A stretch of 64,000 nt of DNA from Umbilicaria muhlenbergii. Taxonomy: Eukaryota > Ascomycota > Lecanoromycetes > Umbilicariales > Umbilicariaceae. Below are positions 37,661-49,569 of the stretch, piece by piece (within the stretch, counting starts at the first letter, position 1; every line of letters starts with the position of its first letter). A model generated the notes under the pieces. It was given only the letters and a program-made list of their open reading frames with translations. It was not told where the DNA came from and did not search any database. A program made the translations under genes and the position numbers. The stretch covers positions 2,103,507-2,167,506 of the forward strand of contig KK106981.1 in assembly GCA_000611775.1 (NCBI GenBank), read 5' to 3'.

Positions 37661-39590
37661 TGATGTCTGTGTTGAGTATTCTGCTAAATCTGATGATTTT
37701 GTACACAATGTTGAGAGCTTGTTCAGAGAAAGTGAATGTTTTTTTAATAACATTATCTCTTCACTCTTCTGATGACTGTCAACTTTCAGAACATGTGAAA
37801 ATCTTCTACTTATCTTTGCAACCTCTGAGCAGAACAATTTTAGTCTCAACTGCAGTGATCTCAAAGTTCATCAGTGTGTTTTCATAACTGCTGTAAGAAT
37901 TTTCAATTTCTGTTTTGAGCATCACACTTCTTCACACTTCATTGTCTTCACTCTGAGCCTTTATGTCATAGCTGTGCAATGATAATGCTTCAGTTGATCT
38001 TGTGTCTCTGATTTTGCTTGTTTATGCTTGAAGTATGATGTGCATTGAAAACACTTTGAATATCACAGTAGCTCAGTGCAAATCACTTGAGAATAAACAT
38101 AGAGCAAAACACTGCTCAAGATTTTATATATGCCTTGAAGGTCTTGATAAGACCTTGTAATCAAGATGAAAAGATTCAGTAAGATTCAGATGAGTCTCAG
38201 TATGAAGTGTTTTCCTCTCTTTTTGTTGATAGAAACACAAATTCTTTTGTTATGAAGAATCTTCTCCTTCAAAGTGACTTTGATAACTCATAACTTCAAT
38301 TATAAGAAAAGGAGGCTCATTGCTTCTGTAGTGTGTTTCTCAAAGAATTTGATTTCATTCAAATCCCACAATCTTGTTAATTGTTAATAGATATTTAATT
38401 TTTATACATATTTTGAATCAAGTTTCTGTGAGTGAGATGTGCTAAGTTTTCATTATAATCTTCTGAGACCTTACAGTTAGTGATGACTGTGAGTGAAGTA
38501 AAGTGTATCTTACTATTCTGAAGAACTTGGTTTGAATTTTTGTGCCTGAGTTCAGATTCTGCTGTACACTTTCACATTTCTGCTGTGAAGGTCTATTCTC
38601 ACCTCTTCAGAACTGATTACTTGTGCAAGTTATAATTTGTATGACTGTGATTGTGCAGCTCAGTGAAACTGTCATGCTCTTTCAGTTCAGTAGCAGGATC
38701 ACTGAATTCTGTCATAACAAGCTTTAAACTTTCATTTTTAATTTTAATGATTTTTTGTAATGAGTTCAAATTCATCACTTCTGTATCACTTTAAATCAGT
38801 TTCAGCCATTTCACCTGATGCTCAGGTTGATCACTATCTGTGACAAGTCATGATCAGACATTCATGATTACATTGTCAATATTAAACCTTGCAGCGCCTT
38901 TATAGACAGTGTAAGAGGCTGACTACTGAATACACTCAAGCGCTGAGAGATAATATTAAGGGTTATAAAAAAGATTGTGACTAGTTGAGAGTGCAAGCTA
39001 AAGGTCATCACTGCACTGAATGTCTGAATATGAATATTATGAAAATGAAGGCTGATGCTGTCAGATATTGTTTAAGTTGAAAGCTCAGTCTGTGCAATTA
39101 TTTGCTCTGAAAATTTAATCTGAGATTGCAGAATCCTGCACAATTTGAATCACATAAAAAGAATTGACAGTTTCAAGCTGAGTCTCAGAAGGATTAGAAC
39201 TCAGATGCACATTTGAACAGAAGAGATCAAGAAGATTCTGATGAATCAAGTGCAGAACACTGAACAGACTAAAAACAGTGTCTACACACAAATGAGTATA
39301 AAGTGTTGATGTTGACAATATATAAGAATGAATGATGACAAGGATAAAAGAAAAGCTTATACAGCTTTAAGTATAGAAGAAGATGAGTGAGGCTGAGATG
39401 TTATCAGTATAAATGAGTGATCTGTAAGAAAGATGAATTTCAGAGCTTGAAAATTTCTTTTGTAGTCTGAAGTGAAAGGAAAGAGTGTATTCAAGATAAG
39501 TCAGTGAAAGTGAAAGGAAGAAGTGAATTCACAATAAGTTAAGTGATAGATGATGTGCTGTGATGTGTTATCAGCCTTCAGAATAATTCA
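37661..39590. other. AT-rich decayed DNA, no recognised gene
   Basis: No domain, RNA gene or terminal repeat was identified. Short frames occur on both strands. Base composition (few GG, CC or CG) matches the mutated transposons. Confidence 0.4.
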
Positions 39591-40200
39591 CTGGTCAAGG
39601 AAATGCCATAAAGCTTTGCCAGTGAGGCTAGATGCAAATCCATCTGCATGAACACAGCTTGAGGTACTATAGTGAAGGTTCATTGCAATGTCAGAGTGAA
39701 GCCAAGGAGTGTGTCTTAATGATGAAGACGTTCTAAAGCAGTAGATCAGAGTATTATGGTGTTAGCTGATGAAGAAATGAGGTATTACTGAAGTTTGCAA
39801 TGTCAGCGGCAATAGGTGGCAAAATGTGAATTGTGCATTCTTTTCAGTGAGGCAAGTGAGGTCAGTGAGCTCAAGGCGCTCCTTCCTATGAAGGGGTACT
39901 GAAGGCTCTGGCAGGGTCATTTCAGCTTGCCAGCCAGTAAGTCTCAACCCAGAGGCATGCCGCCAAGTCAATGACGCACAGACTGATGAGCTGACTGAAA
40001 TTGAGCAGCACTTCATTGCCTGAGGCCTACCTATACTTTTGGGGCGGGGGGTCGCAGTGGTGGTGACGACAGCAGCGTTGACGCATCTGCTGTTATGTTT
40101 GGGGCCGGGGGGGGAAAAAGGGGGAGGAAGGCGAAAGCAGCAGCAGCAGCAGTGGTGAGGATGAGTTGGCGGCAGCGGCGAGGCGGAGATCTCTGTAGGC
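39591..40200. other. Transition into GC-balanced island, with G-runs and CAG repeat
   Basis: GG and CG return abruptly from about 39590 and fully from 39900. G-runs lie at about 40042-40050 and 40102-40125, and a (CAG)5 tract at 40138-40152. A 146-codon minus frame exists here but is low in complexity (Pro/Cys runs) and is not called as a gene. Confidence 0.6.
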
Positions 40201-40467
40201 ATGTTAATTAGAAAGCCACATCACGAATTACCTACAAATTGAACGTTCAATACGAGTCGTTCTGAATGGCCGAAATTTGGCCGAAAATCGAAACACGTTG
40301 AAAATTCAAGGCCGTGTGGCGACGCTAGTTGCCTAGTAATTTTTTGCTAGTTATATAACCTGTCCCAAAACGTACGACCTTCTTATGGTATGCAACGCAG
40401 GTATTAGCCAGTTCAACAGTTTCTGCGATAATGGACATGACCTACAATCCCACCACGGGATTCCTGC

Positions 40468-42105
40468 CTACTCGATATGCAGATCCCACCCGCCATCATG
40501 TGCCAGATCACGCATCCCCTCCCCATCCATCAAGCCATGGACATACGCTTCGCCCACGATTGTGAAATGTCTATCATTTGGGTCGTCGCCAAGCGGTCTC
40601 AGCACAAACGGGACGTTGGTTCCATAGATCAGGTAAACAACATCGCCCTGTTTCACGCCGCGCGCCGTGATGCCCATTCGCTGGTCTTCAGTGACGAAGA
40701 ACAGTCTCTGCCAGATAGAATTATGCAAAGCGGAGAAGAATGGCGGAACAAGCTTTAACGAGTCCAGTATTTCGCTGTTTGTGGGGCGGTTTTCAACATA
40801 TGCACCTAACCCGTGAAACTTTTGCCACGCATCAAAGGACTTCTTCATTCCCGTCTGTGGCAACCGCTGAAGGCCATTGCGATTGGCAACCAGAGTTTGC
40901 CAGTAGGCATCTTCTCGGTGCTCACGAGTATGGTGATATCGTTGCGGCAGGGCCTCCGCCATCCGTTGCCAAGATAAGTATTGCCGCCCCCGTGCGGCCA
41001 TCTGTGCCGCTATACTCGTCTGCGCACATGATTCGGTATGCAGATCGACTCCGACTTCAATGATACGGTCAACTTGGAAGCCTTGGATGGTCAAAACCTT
41101 GTTGTCATTTGAGACCTCGGGGAACAGAGGCGTGAACATGCGTAAGGTGGCGTTGAAGCTGTAGCCCACGTCTGTAATATCTTCCAATGGCACACGAGGG
41201 CGTCGATCGCTGTCGACTGTCCAATCAGGGACCCAAGAGGGCATCTCGCGCAGTCGTCTCAACTCATCGTTTTTGGCTTTGGGCCTAGCCCCATCGTGGA
41301 TTGGATATAATTCTTGTGTCGCTCGATAGCATAATGAGAGTAATTTCAACGGCAAGTCTCTCGGTTCATTTCTTGTAAGAAGAAATCTCGCAAAATCTGT
41401 GTAAACACAGGCAGCAGAAGTTTCCCCATATCGGATTTCTATATCGCCCTCTCGCAAATCTGTTGCCATACCTAGAAAGCCATATATTTTGTCTCTTGAA
41501 TCGGTCATGAGTTGGTTCCGGAACTCGTACACTAGATTTCTGATCGCCGCTCAACGCTTTTGATAGGTTGAAGGCGAAGTTTGAGGACGTATCATCTCCC
41601 ATGCACTCCGATCGAGATATATCCCCCTGTCACCAAAAGCTGTCAGTCCAGACAGCCGTGGAAGGAGAGGTCCCCAGTCATGGCGGAGCATAGCTCCTCG
41701 CAAAGCCATAAATTGGCCCCACGTCACGCTTTCATGTCCGCAGACGAAGCTTTTACTACTTTCAGGCAAAGAACCTTCTTGTATGATCCATCCTCGCCCA
41801 AATCAGGGCCGGTGGAACAAACTCATGAACGCTATCCACGGAGCTAGCTGCTCATCAGAAGCGTCCTGCGGAGGAGCTCTCACCTCATCACTATCATTCA
41901 AGTGAGCCCTGTCCCCTCTTTCTAGCGCCCTCAGTTTCAAAGCTGCATCAACTGACGTTATGAGAGCCATGGCAGAGTTGCTCTTTGCATCTGCTGGGCC
42001 AAGCCAGATGATCAAATGGGTGGTATCATGATAGACCTCACTCATGAGCGCAACCTGCCGTGCCTTCTCCGCTCCGTCGGACTGGTTGATGCAGATCCAT
42101 ACGAT
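40468..42105 (-). pseudogene. HET-domain (heterokaryon incompatibility) gene with two in-frame TGA codons
   Basis: HET proteins trigger incompatibility-linked cell death in filamentous ascomycetes. The single frame encodes ICINQSD, then SEVYHDTTHLIIWLGPAD, LFHRP, FGRGWIIQE, FVCGHESVTW, DKIYGFLGMA, and a C-terminal VPFVLRP...GEAYVHGLMDGE block. All are typical HET-family landmarks in order, over about 545 codons ending at TAG. The part before ICINQ must lie upstream: a good intron (GTATGT donor, TTTTCAG acceptor) spans 42106-42166, but I could not fix the first exon. Two TGA codons, at 41803-41805 (LFHRP-W-FGRGW) and 41551-41553 (YQKR-W-AAIRN), stand where tryptophan is expected; the frame is otherwise intact. 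Mild RIP-like damage is the likeliest cause. The gene may have died recently. Confidence 0.85.
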
Positions 42106-42166
42106 CTGAAAAGGGACCATCAGGTTAATTTAATGGCAGAACCCTGGGATCCACGTGACCACATAC
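42106..42166 (-). other. Predicted spliceosomal intron of the HET gene
   Basis: Read on the minus strand it starts GTATGTGG, has a TTAACCTGA-like branch site and ends TTTTCAG, for a length of 61 nt. Splicing joins an upstream exon to ATCGTATGGATCTGC (IVWIC). Confidence 0.6.
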
Positions 42167-43199
42167 CGTCATATTACCGCTAGTCCCTTCTCAGCTGTCA
42201 AGGAACATCAAATACATATCCTGCGCTGAACCTGCTCACTCGCGACTTTCTTCCCATCACAAACCGACCCTTCCGCCATTCATGCTGCTACCGCACTGCT
42301 ATTGCCTTAGCGCCTGTACGATGCCCGCCGTAGTTTCAACTGACGCTATGGCAGCAAAGGATTATGGGTGCGACTATGCCCTCTGCCGTCGTGGGCAGCT
42401 GCCCCCAAGTGTCGCCAAATTGTTCATAACGCATCTCCGACAGCCCCTTCTCTTCAATCTTAATTCCCATACTGTCCAAGAAAAGCATCCCATCGCGTGT
42501 TTCTTTCCAGGCCCAGCCGTCTTTCACATTCCACCTCTTATCAAAGACTTTCTTTTCCAGAGGTGTTCGTGACGGAGGAAACCGTCTGCCAGTAAAGTTA
42601 AACGGCTGCCGTGCACCATTTCCCCTTGTCGCATTCTTGGAGACTTTGCAATAGCGGTAGATTATAGAGTGAAATCTACTCTCACATAAAGCTCTTTCTG
42701 GATTTGAACCTGAATTACGCAGGGGTAGAACGTAAGCAATGAGTAAGCAGCTTGAGCCGTGGCTGAGCAAGACTGAGCTTGCCCTAAGCAGACTTGAGCC
42801 AACAAGATTATGCTTGAGTAGAGCCTGAGCTGGCTTGATCAGCGCCTGAGCAATCCCGGTTAATGCTTGAGTGATCTTGATATTGGGCCCTTTACCTGGC
42901 AGGGATATGCTCACTAAGACTGACTGGTCCCATTTCTGGGCTCTTTCATTGAAAGGACTGGAAATGAACTCCCCCGGCAATACCTGCCCTTCAGCAAAAA
43001 TTCATGAGGAATTCATCATGCTGATCCTCCATGATTGTGATTGAACAAGTTGTGCATCTGGCCTGCAAAAACAAAGCAGTATCACGTGACACTTACCCCT
43101 CACCAGGCTGAGAACTTCGCTCACGATAAACTGACCACATGACTGACAATCTCCAAGACCTAGGCAAATCAAGCCATCTATTAAAGTCATCTATTAAAG
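42167..43199 (-). other. Presumed 5' part of the HET gene and an unassigned 214-codon frame
   Basis: A minus-strand frame at 42336-42980 contains a repeated AQAL/PAQALL motif, from GCTTGAGC-type DNA repeats at about 42740-42880, and a more protein-like end (FLDSMGIKIEEKG, FGDTWGQLP). It could hold an N-terminal exon of the HET gene or a separate gene. I see no family match and no convincing start. Confidence 0.3.
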
Positions 43200-43265
43200 C
43201 CTTCTTCTTCTTCTTCTTCTTCTTCTTCTTCTTCTTCTTCTGCTTCTGCTTCTGCTTCTGCTTTG
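43200..43265. repeat. (CTT)n/(CTTCTG)n microsatellite
   Basis: About fourteen CTT triplets are followed by four CTGCTT units, just upstream of the ankyrin/NTPase fossil. Confidence 0.95.
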
Positions 43266-43294
43266 TTCAGCTCCCCCTCAGGACAGTCTCCTAT

Positions 43295-46200
43295 CATGAT
43301 GAAATGACAATCCTCTGAGGAGTTTGCCCTCTGGAGGCTAGTCCAGAACTACTACAATGAACACTACTGCTTCAGTGGCTATGAAAGTGAAATTGACTCA
43401 TTCATCCCAACAGGTTCCCTTCTTAATGATTGTTGCTCAATCATAATGGCGGTCCTTGGCGATAGGATTCATGAGGCAAATGTGATCCTCGCCAGGCGCT
43501 CAGGAGACGAAGGTGTTCACCCTTGCCTCCTTTGGTGTGGTCTTCATACAAACATCGCCCTGGTGAGATATATTGTGGAGCAAGCGGAAGAGCCTTGTAT
43601 ATCATTAATCACATTGTTGAACTCTGAATGTTACTACAATCATCGTGGGGAAAACTCTCTACATATAGTCATAGACAATGGCCAAACTGAAACCGTCCAT
43701 TTCTTGCTCAAAGAATGGACGTTGAGGCCGGTAAGGATGCTCATACAGCACAGCAGCATTCTTCCGCAATCCCCTCTTCAGAATCACGCTGTTTCACAAA
43801 TTGAGTTATTATTCCTCATGCTAATTTACACTCTTCCAGTTGGCAAATTTGAACCAGAACCAGAGCTCATTGTACACTTCAAAGCTTGATCTTGATACTG
43901 CGCTACAGTTCGATGGCTCAAAATACTTTGAAAGTATCAGAATTTCGCATCTAAGAGCCCTCAATTCAAAGTCAGATATGTTTCCTGATCAGTGTAGCTG
44001 GTATTTTCTCAAAAGAATGCAGCAGCGCTGGGTGCGAACCAAACTACTTAGTGAGTGGACGTCAGAAGGTAGGCTAGACTGAACATGAGATCAGGTTATG
44101 TACCAAGTGTACGCTGACAGTCTAATCTCAGATATTTTGCATGCCATGTACGAGGATGAGGAATTCTACAGTGTTTGTCTTCGACATGAGGAAATTCTTA
44201 ATCTAAATCCGCTATGGGAAGTATACGGACACGAGCCCAAGTTGTTCCATTTCATGGCGGACTGAGCAGCGTCTGTGGACGCTCACTTCTTTTTTAATGA
44301 AGCCTTCCTTGAGGCCCAAGCATTAAATCAGAGTGCCAACTACTCAGATATGCTCAATCGTTGGTCACGCTCCTTCAACTCAAAGCTAGTACACACGTCA
44401 TTATTCCTGAAGAGGCTGCAGCGAGACTGGAATTTGATGCAGCAAAACTGGCTGTATTCAAAAAAGAGTGGCAGACACCTGTTTTCATCAGGCTTCACTC
44501 ATATCTGTAAGCGCCTAGGCCCTGTTGTGATAGTGAAAGAAGCTGCTGCTGTCAAAGAGGTCTTGTTGCATCTCACTCAACCACATGAACTTACGACTAG
44601 ACCTGAAGTCCCTATTATCAACAAAGATGTGGCTCCCGAAGAAGAGCCTTCTGGGCCAGGTTCAAGGGTTTATAGAAAACCAACCCTGACTTGTCACTAT
44701 TTGCTTGCCTCCGCTGGATCTGGTAAGACGCATCATCTGATGAGTGAACTTTTGAAGAGATTTGGGTTCTACCTCACTTCCGGAGCTATTATAGCCACTT
44801 CAGCTCACTCAAATGGAGAAGAACTCTATCAGCCTTGAGTGATTGAGTCATCGCAAGACACGGCATTGCTGTATCAGTCAACTCAGGCTTATTGGTTAAG
44901 AAGAACAGGGAGTATCGAGGTCAGTAGCTTTCGGTGGAAATGTGAATATTTGGTCAGATGCTGAGTGGAACTGCTTCATTGAGTCGCAGAGTTAGCTCAA
45001 TTGAAAAGACAGGGTTTTGATTTCACTCTGCAGATGTGACTTCAATATCAGCTTTCCTGTTGATCGGGACAAGATTCCTTCGCAAGGCTCTTCAGGTTCT
45101 CAATGATCGCGGGCTCAGTCTTTATGAAAGTGATAGAAAGCCTAAACAAGATTGAGCCGAAAAGCCTTTTCGGACAGACCCAACTACTGTGGTGTTTTGA
45201 TGAGGTTCAATGTGATTTGGTGGCGCTGACTCTGTCGCCTCCGAACCGCCACGGCTCTACAACAATTTTGAAAGGTTTGCTGGAGGGTCTGAAGAGCTCA
45301 CTGAGGACTGATTTCACCTTCTCTGAGCTCGACGGAATCGTCCTTCTGTCTGGGACTGCGCTCAATATCGACAAAGTTAGAGCCGCGGTGCATAGCACAG
45401 CCTTGAATCGTTGGTCCTACAAATCTGCAGAGATATTCAATCCGCCATTTTCTTTGCTGACCGGTCAGAAGGATTTCGAGGCTATCTTTGTTGATCGCGT
45501 AAAGGAACTTCTTACCATACTACAAAGCTTGAGCTCTGGAGAGAACTTTATCCAAAATTGTGGCAAGAAAACATTTCTACCTGCCAATGAGCAGAACGTC
45601 ACCAATCCGCGTTTATTCAAAGACTACGAGAGCTACTGCGGCAGCTTTAAAGGTGACCGGCGAGAGGCAACTGAAGCACTAGCAGAGCTAATGGTGACCT
45701 TCAAGTCACATATAGCCCAGCGTAGTGTTAGATTTCGTGGACGCTACCGGTGGTCAGTATACTACACTGAGAAATTACTTGAACAATGCGTCAAGAATGG
45801 GACCCTCACTATTCAAGCTATCAACATGGTTGTTGATGATGTCAAACGTACCCTCAAGGCTCCTCTCAAGAGGCGACTAAAATGTCTGTCAACAATGCCG
45901 GAGAAGAGCTCGATGATGAAAGACGTAATCAACATGACACTTGACGCGGATCTCCTTGAGCGCTCTCGTATACTTGCTTCTACAAGCAGCCCCGTTCTCA
46001 TAGAGCAAGCCCTGGGCTACGTTGAGTTAGCGGTGAGTGGAGGCGTTGAGGCTGTCAAAGTCAGCTTTGCTGAAAGACTGGTAGTAAACGCGGTTATGGA
46101 ATATTTGAAAGAAAACGGAGGAGATGAGAAATTTATCAATGACTACCTGCACGCAACACAGTTTCATGAAGACGCATTTGATGATGCATCAGAGTTTGGC

Positions 46201-47430
46201 CTCGCTGCTTCAATCACCTGACTAAGCAACACAGCACTACCGCAACGAGAGCAGTTCTTGGCTGCTTTCAATAATGCATACAAGATCTCAGCAAGCGGTT
46301 GTGCCTTGGATGCTACCCTCAACTTGCAAAACTTCATGTTAGAAACCGGTGACTATCTGTCAAGAGACTATTTACCCGCGGATGGCGGACCCTTACGTTT
46401 AACAACGTGGCTTGGGAAAGTTAGGGAGGAAGCGCCTCGCCCTACTTTCCTTTTCCCAGAGCAAGCTGCCGGCCCGGACCTCATGTTTGTGTACAGAGAG
46501 AAAGACAAGGAAAATCCTAAATGAATGGTATTCGTGATTCAGGTATTTACCACACTTTACCTACATATACGCGTTCAACAGGTATGCTAACTTCTACTGT
46601 CATCTAGCTCAAGACAGGGCACGAAAACGCAAACTCTGACTCAATCTTAAATACCATGGATCCTGATCGATGGTTCACTTCAAAGCCCGCAGATCAGCAG
46701 ATCTTCCGACGGGAGCTGAAAGCATGCAGATATACTGAAACAATCAAGTTTGTAAGTGTACTTATTATGGCTTCATCCGCAACAAATCATCTCACGGAGC
46801 ATGCTACGGCAATTCGTTACATGGAGGAGCGTAGAACCATTTTGCAAGAGTGAAAAAAGGAGTTCAAAGAGGCAACTGGAAGCTTCCGGGAGGCATATAA
46901 TCATTATCAAGCCCAGCCACCGACAGCAGAGACGGAAGCCGCGTTTCAGGAGGCAAAAGCTACCTTAGAAGACGTGCAGAATAGATTTCCGCTTGAGCAG
47001 AAAGAGAAAGTGAATGTGGCACAATCACCTTGAGCAACCAAACCTACCTGGAAAGACCAGTTCACCAAGCTTTCAGAGGACTTCAAGAACAAGCGGACCA
47101 AGTACATGAAGATTCATACCAACATCATGAAGTCTGTTCAAGACTCTCTTGACCAAGCTGAAAAGGCACTGAGCGATCTGGAAACGGCTCTGCTAAAGGA
47201 TCAGAATATGAGAGCAGCCCTAAAGTCTGCAGGTAAAGCTTCTGGCTTCAAGTTGCCTGCAGCAGGGCCGCCGGAGGTGAGTGGTTCAACAGATTACTTT
47301 TTCCGGATACTAGGAGATGATTCGGTGGAGGTGATCTTTGGTCGTGTGTTCGCGAGACTTATTTGAGGCATAAAGAGCAAAAGGCCGTACATTCCTGTCT
47401 CAAGAGTTGATGATGCAGACAGCAGTGATG
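43295..47430 (+). pseudogene. Decayed ankyrin / P-loop NTPase / nuclease-like gene (Crinkler-type architecture)
   Basis: An N-terminal ankyrin-like region lies about 43440-43730 (NSLHIVIDNGQTETVHFLL). A P-loop (ASAGSGKTHHL) follows near 44700-44735, then a Walker-B-like CFDEVQ near 45195, and LLSGTALNI near 45345, in the style of NTPases that pair with a nuclease domain. A GPDLMFVY segment near 46475 leading to VFVIQ resembles the restriction-endonuclease-like domain found C-terminal to such NTPases in Crinkler-type effectors. A coiled-coil-like tail runs about 46860-47370. Candidate introns (43731-43839 and 46543-46607, the latter with GCTAAC branch and TAG end) look normal. Composition is host-like. 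It is a fossil with several breaks. The family assignment is inferred from motif order. Confidence 0.6.
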
Positions 47431-48072
47431 GATGACCTTAGACACTGGTGAGGCAGAGGTGGTGCATGAAGGAATCGAGTGCTGGTATATGGTAAGGTAC
47501 ATCAATTATGCGGTTGTACAAGCACGGCAAGGTATGGGCAGATTCAGATACATGTAATGTAATTTGCTATAAGCCAACATGATATAAGCCTTCCTTTAAC
47601 CGACCCATCAAAAACTATGATATAGAAATTGTCAAAGCATATCACAGCACGTATAATCAGAATATGAATGTGTGAAGGAGGTGAGTCTCGAAACCAGATT
47701 CCTCTAAAAAGTATAATTGTGTTTATTCATGCAATCGAGTCCCTTAATCTTCTGCCAGGTAAAACGCGCTGTATTGCTGATCTTTTTACTTGAGCGCTGA
47801 CAAACTAAAGCAGGTATAAATAGCAGCGTAGGGCCATCAGTGGGAGTAGAAGCGCCAAAGATTGCACATGTTGAGAGTATGAAGAAGCCGAAACTCAGCG
47901 CATGTAGGCTCATTCATAAGCTCTTTCAGTAATTATTGAAGCGCAGGCTGAGGAATAGCTGTTTAATTGAGACGTGTTATTTTGGAAGCATGATCTGTAT
48001 GATAAATGATTCCTAGTCAGAAGTCTGGGCACAGTGTTTTCTGTTGAATATGCAGCTTTCGGGACTCGGCGA
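47431..48072. other. Island sequence before the 48-kb Gypsy; possible small secreted-protein frame
   Basis: The minus strand at 47704-47913 gives 69 codons with a hydrophobic start (SLHALSFGFFILSTCAIFGA), which looks like a signal peptide, then a basic tail. Nothing else supports a gene. The rest holds no recognised feature. Confidence 0.25.
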
Positions 48073-48257
48073 TGAAGAAGGGCGATTACGGATGGGTTCA
48101 ATTCAGTCAATTACTTGAATAGGGACCATTAGCAAAGAAGTGCTTCATTCAACTTGCTAACTGGTGGTTAGGAAAGCTCGAAGCAAAGCTCAAGAAAACT
48201 TCAAGAAAACTCCTGTTTTGACACTAATGTGCCAAGGCGCTGACTAACCCCTTGACA
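48073..48257 (-). repeat. 3' LTR of the 48-57 kb Gypsy
   Basis: It runs from TGAAGAAGGGCG to CTTGACA. It still contains GG and CG and is 98% identical to 56670-56854. Confidence 0.93.
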
Positions 48258-48450
48258 GGCTCCCCCTCCCTGAAAAGATCACCACCCTCAGCGGTGCTCA
48301 CATTTGCCAATTGGACCAATCAAACTACCCTTTTCATGTGGCACTATCTTTGCTAGCTTTCACCACAACCACAACTGTCTGATCCAGTACTTGGTTCAGA
48401 ACAATCATGTACTCATTAACTGCCTTCAGCTGCTCAGCTTCTGACAAGCT

Positions 48451-49569
48451 TCATGCTGCCTCTGCTGCACGTCTGGTCATGGTTAGCTTGGTCACCAGCG
48501 GGGCAATCTGAGTATAGGTTGCAACAACATAGTTGATGACAGCGGCCCCTGTAATCTTTTGGCGTTTGAAGATCTGAGCTGGTTCATAAGCCTCTTCTTC
48601 AGTCTCATGATGTAAGTGCTTCTTGAACTCATTCAACTGCTCTCTTCACTGCTTTGAGGAAATCATATGATGAAAGTCATGATATCCTCATCCTGATGTT
48701 CAGCCTTTTTTGCTCATTTTCTTAAAGATGAGTGCTTCCTCCCCTTGTTCATCTCTGAGTGCATTAACTCAATTCATGCAGTACTCTATATCCTCACGTC
48801 TGATTGTAGATTCACAGGTCTGAAGATAATTCAGATCAGTTGTCTTGTGAATCTTCACACTGTTAATGTTGTAATCAATGAGGTGATGCATGATTAACTC
48901 ATTCTTGTTAAAGGACCTGAGAACAACATGCTTAAGTTCTGAGTTTAATCTCATGATCCTCAAGATCACTCTCTTTTTCAAGTTACCCTTGAAAAATATA
49001 ATCTTCAAGTTCATTAATGCTGAGGTCTTGAGTTCCTCTGAGTTGAATGAAGCAGCATGATGAGAGTTGATCAATTTAAGCACTGCTTTAGTGATGTTCC
49101 TCACAAGCTTATCAGTGTTCTTTGCAGTCTTGATCACTGCTTCCTTTGCTGCTTTTGCTTCATCTGAAACATCAGGCCCGGTTCCTTTCTTGATATGATA
49201 AGTGTTCAAGTCAGGGGACAATGAGTCATTCATCACATACTCAAGAATCTCCCTAATTTAGTCAGAGAAGTGAGTGAAGTACTCATGATGTTCATCCTCA
49301 CGTGTCAGGATATTAAAGCAGGATGTTAAGTATTTGATGTGCTTAATGTGAATCACCTTCTCCTGCTCAGTGAGATTTCTGACTGAAGCAGAGTTCATGA
49401 GGGTGTCTTTATGACATTGAATCAATTCTGTTAAGTCAGTCTTATCAGTGGCGTTCATAACAGTGAAGCAGTTGATGAACTTTGCTCTGCTGACTGAAAG
49501 TTTATTCATTGAAGTGTTGCTCACAGAAGCACCTGAGGCGCGGTTCATCAAGATGAAGCTCAACATCAT
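48451..49569 (-). CDS. Post-pol ORF region of the 48-57 kb Gypsy
   Basis: Downstream of integrase in the minus-strand sense, a single frame stays mostly open over about 370 codons, in three long open pieces (49569-49258, 49236-48769, 48636-48451). Composition is Lys/Glu/Asn-rich and helical. I see no transmembrane segment or signal peptide, so nothing suggests an envelope protein. I recognise no domain; it could be a C-terminal polyprotein extension or an accessory ORF. It is part of a fossil element. Confidence 0.4.

Noticed and set aside
39762-40202. A 146-codon minus-strand gene.
   Set aside because: The frame comes from G-runs and a CAG tract and gives Pro/Cys-rich low complexity with no domain or splice context.
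42336-42980. A 214-codon minus frame as an independent gene.
   Set aside because: About a third comes from GCTTGAGC-type DNA repeats and no start or family match was found. It is kept only as an unassigned region next to the HET gene.
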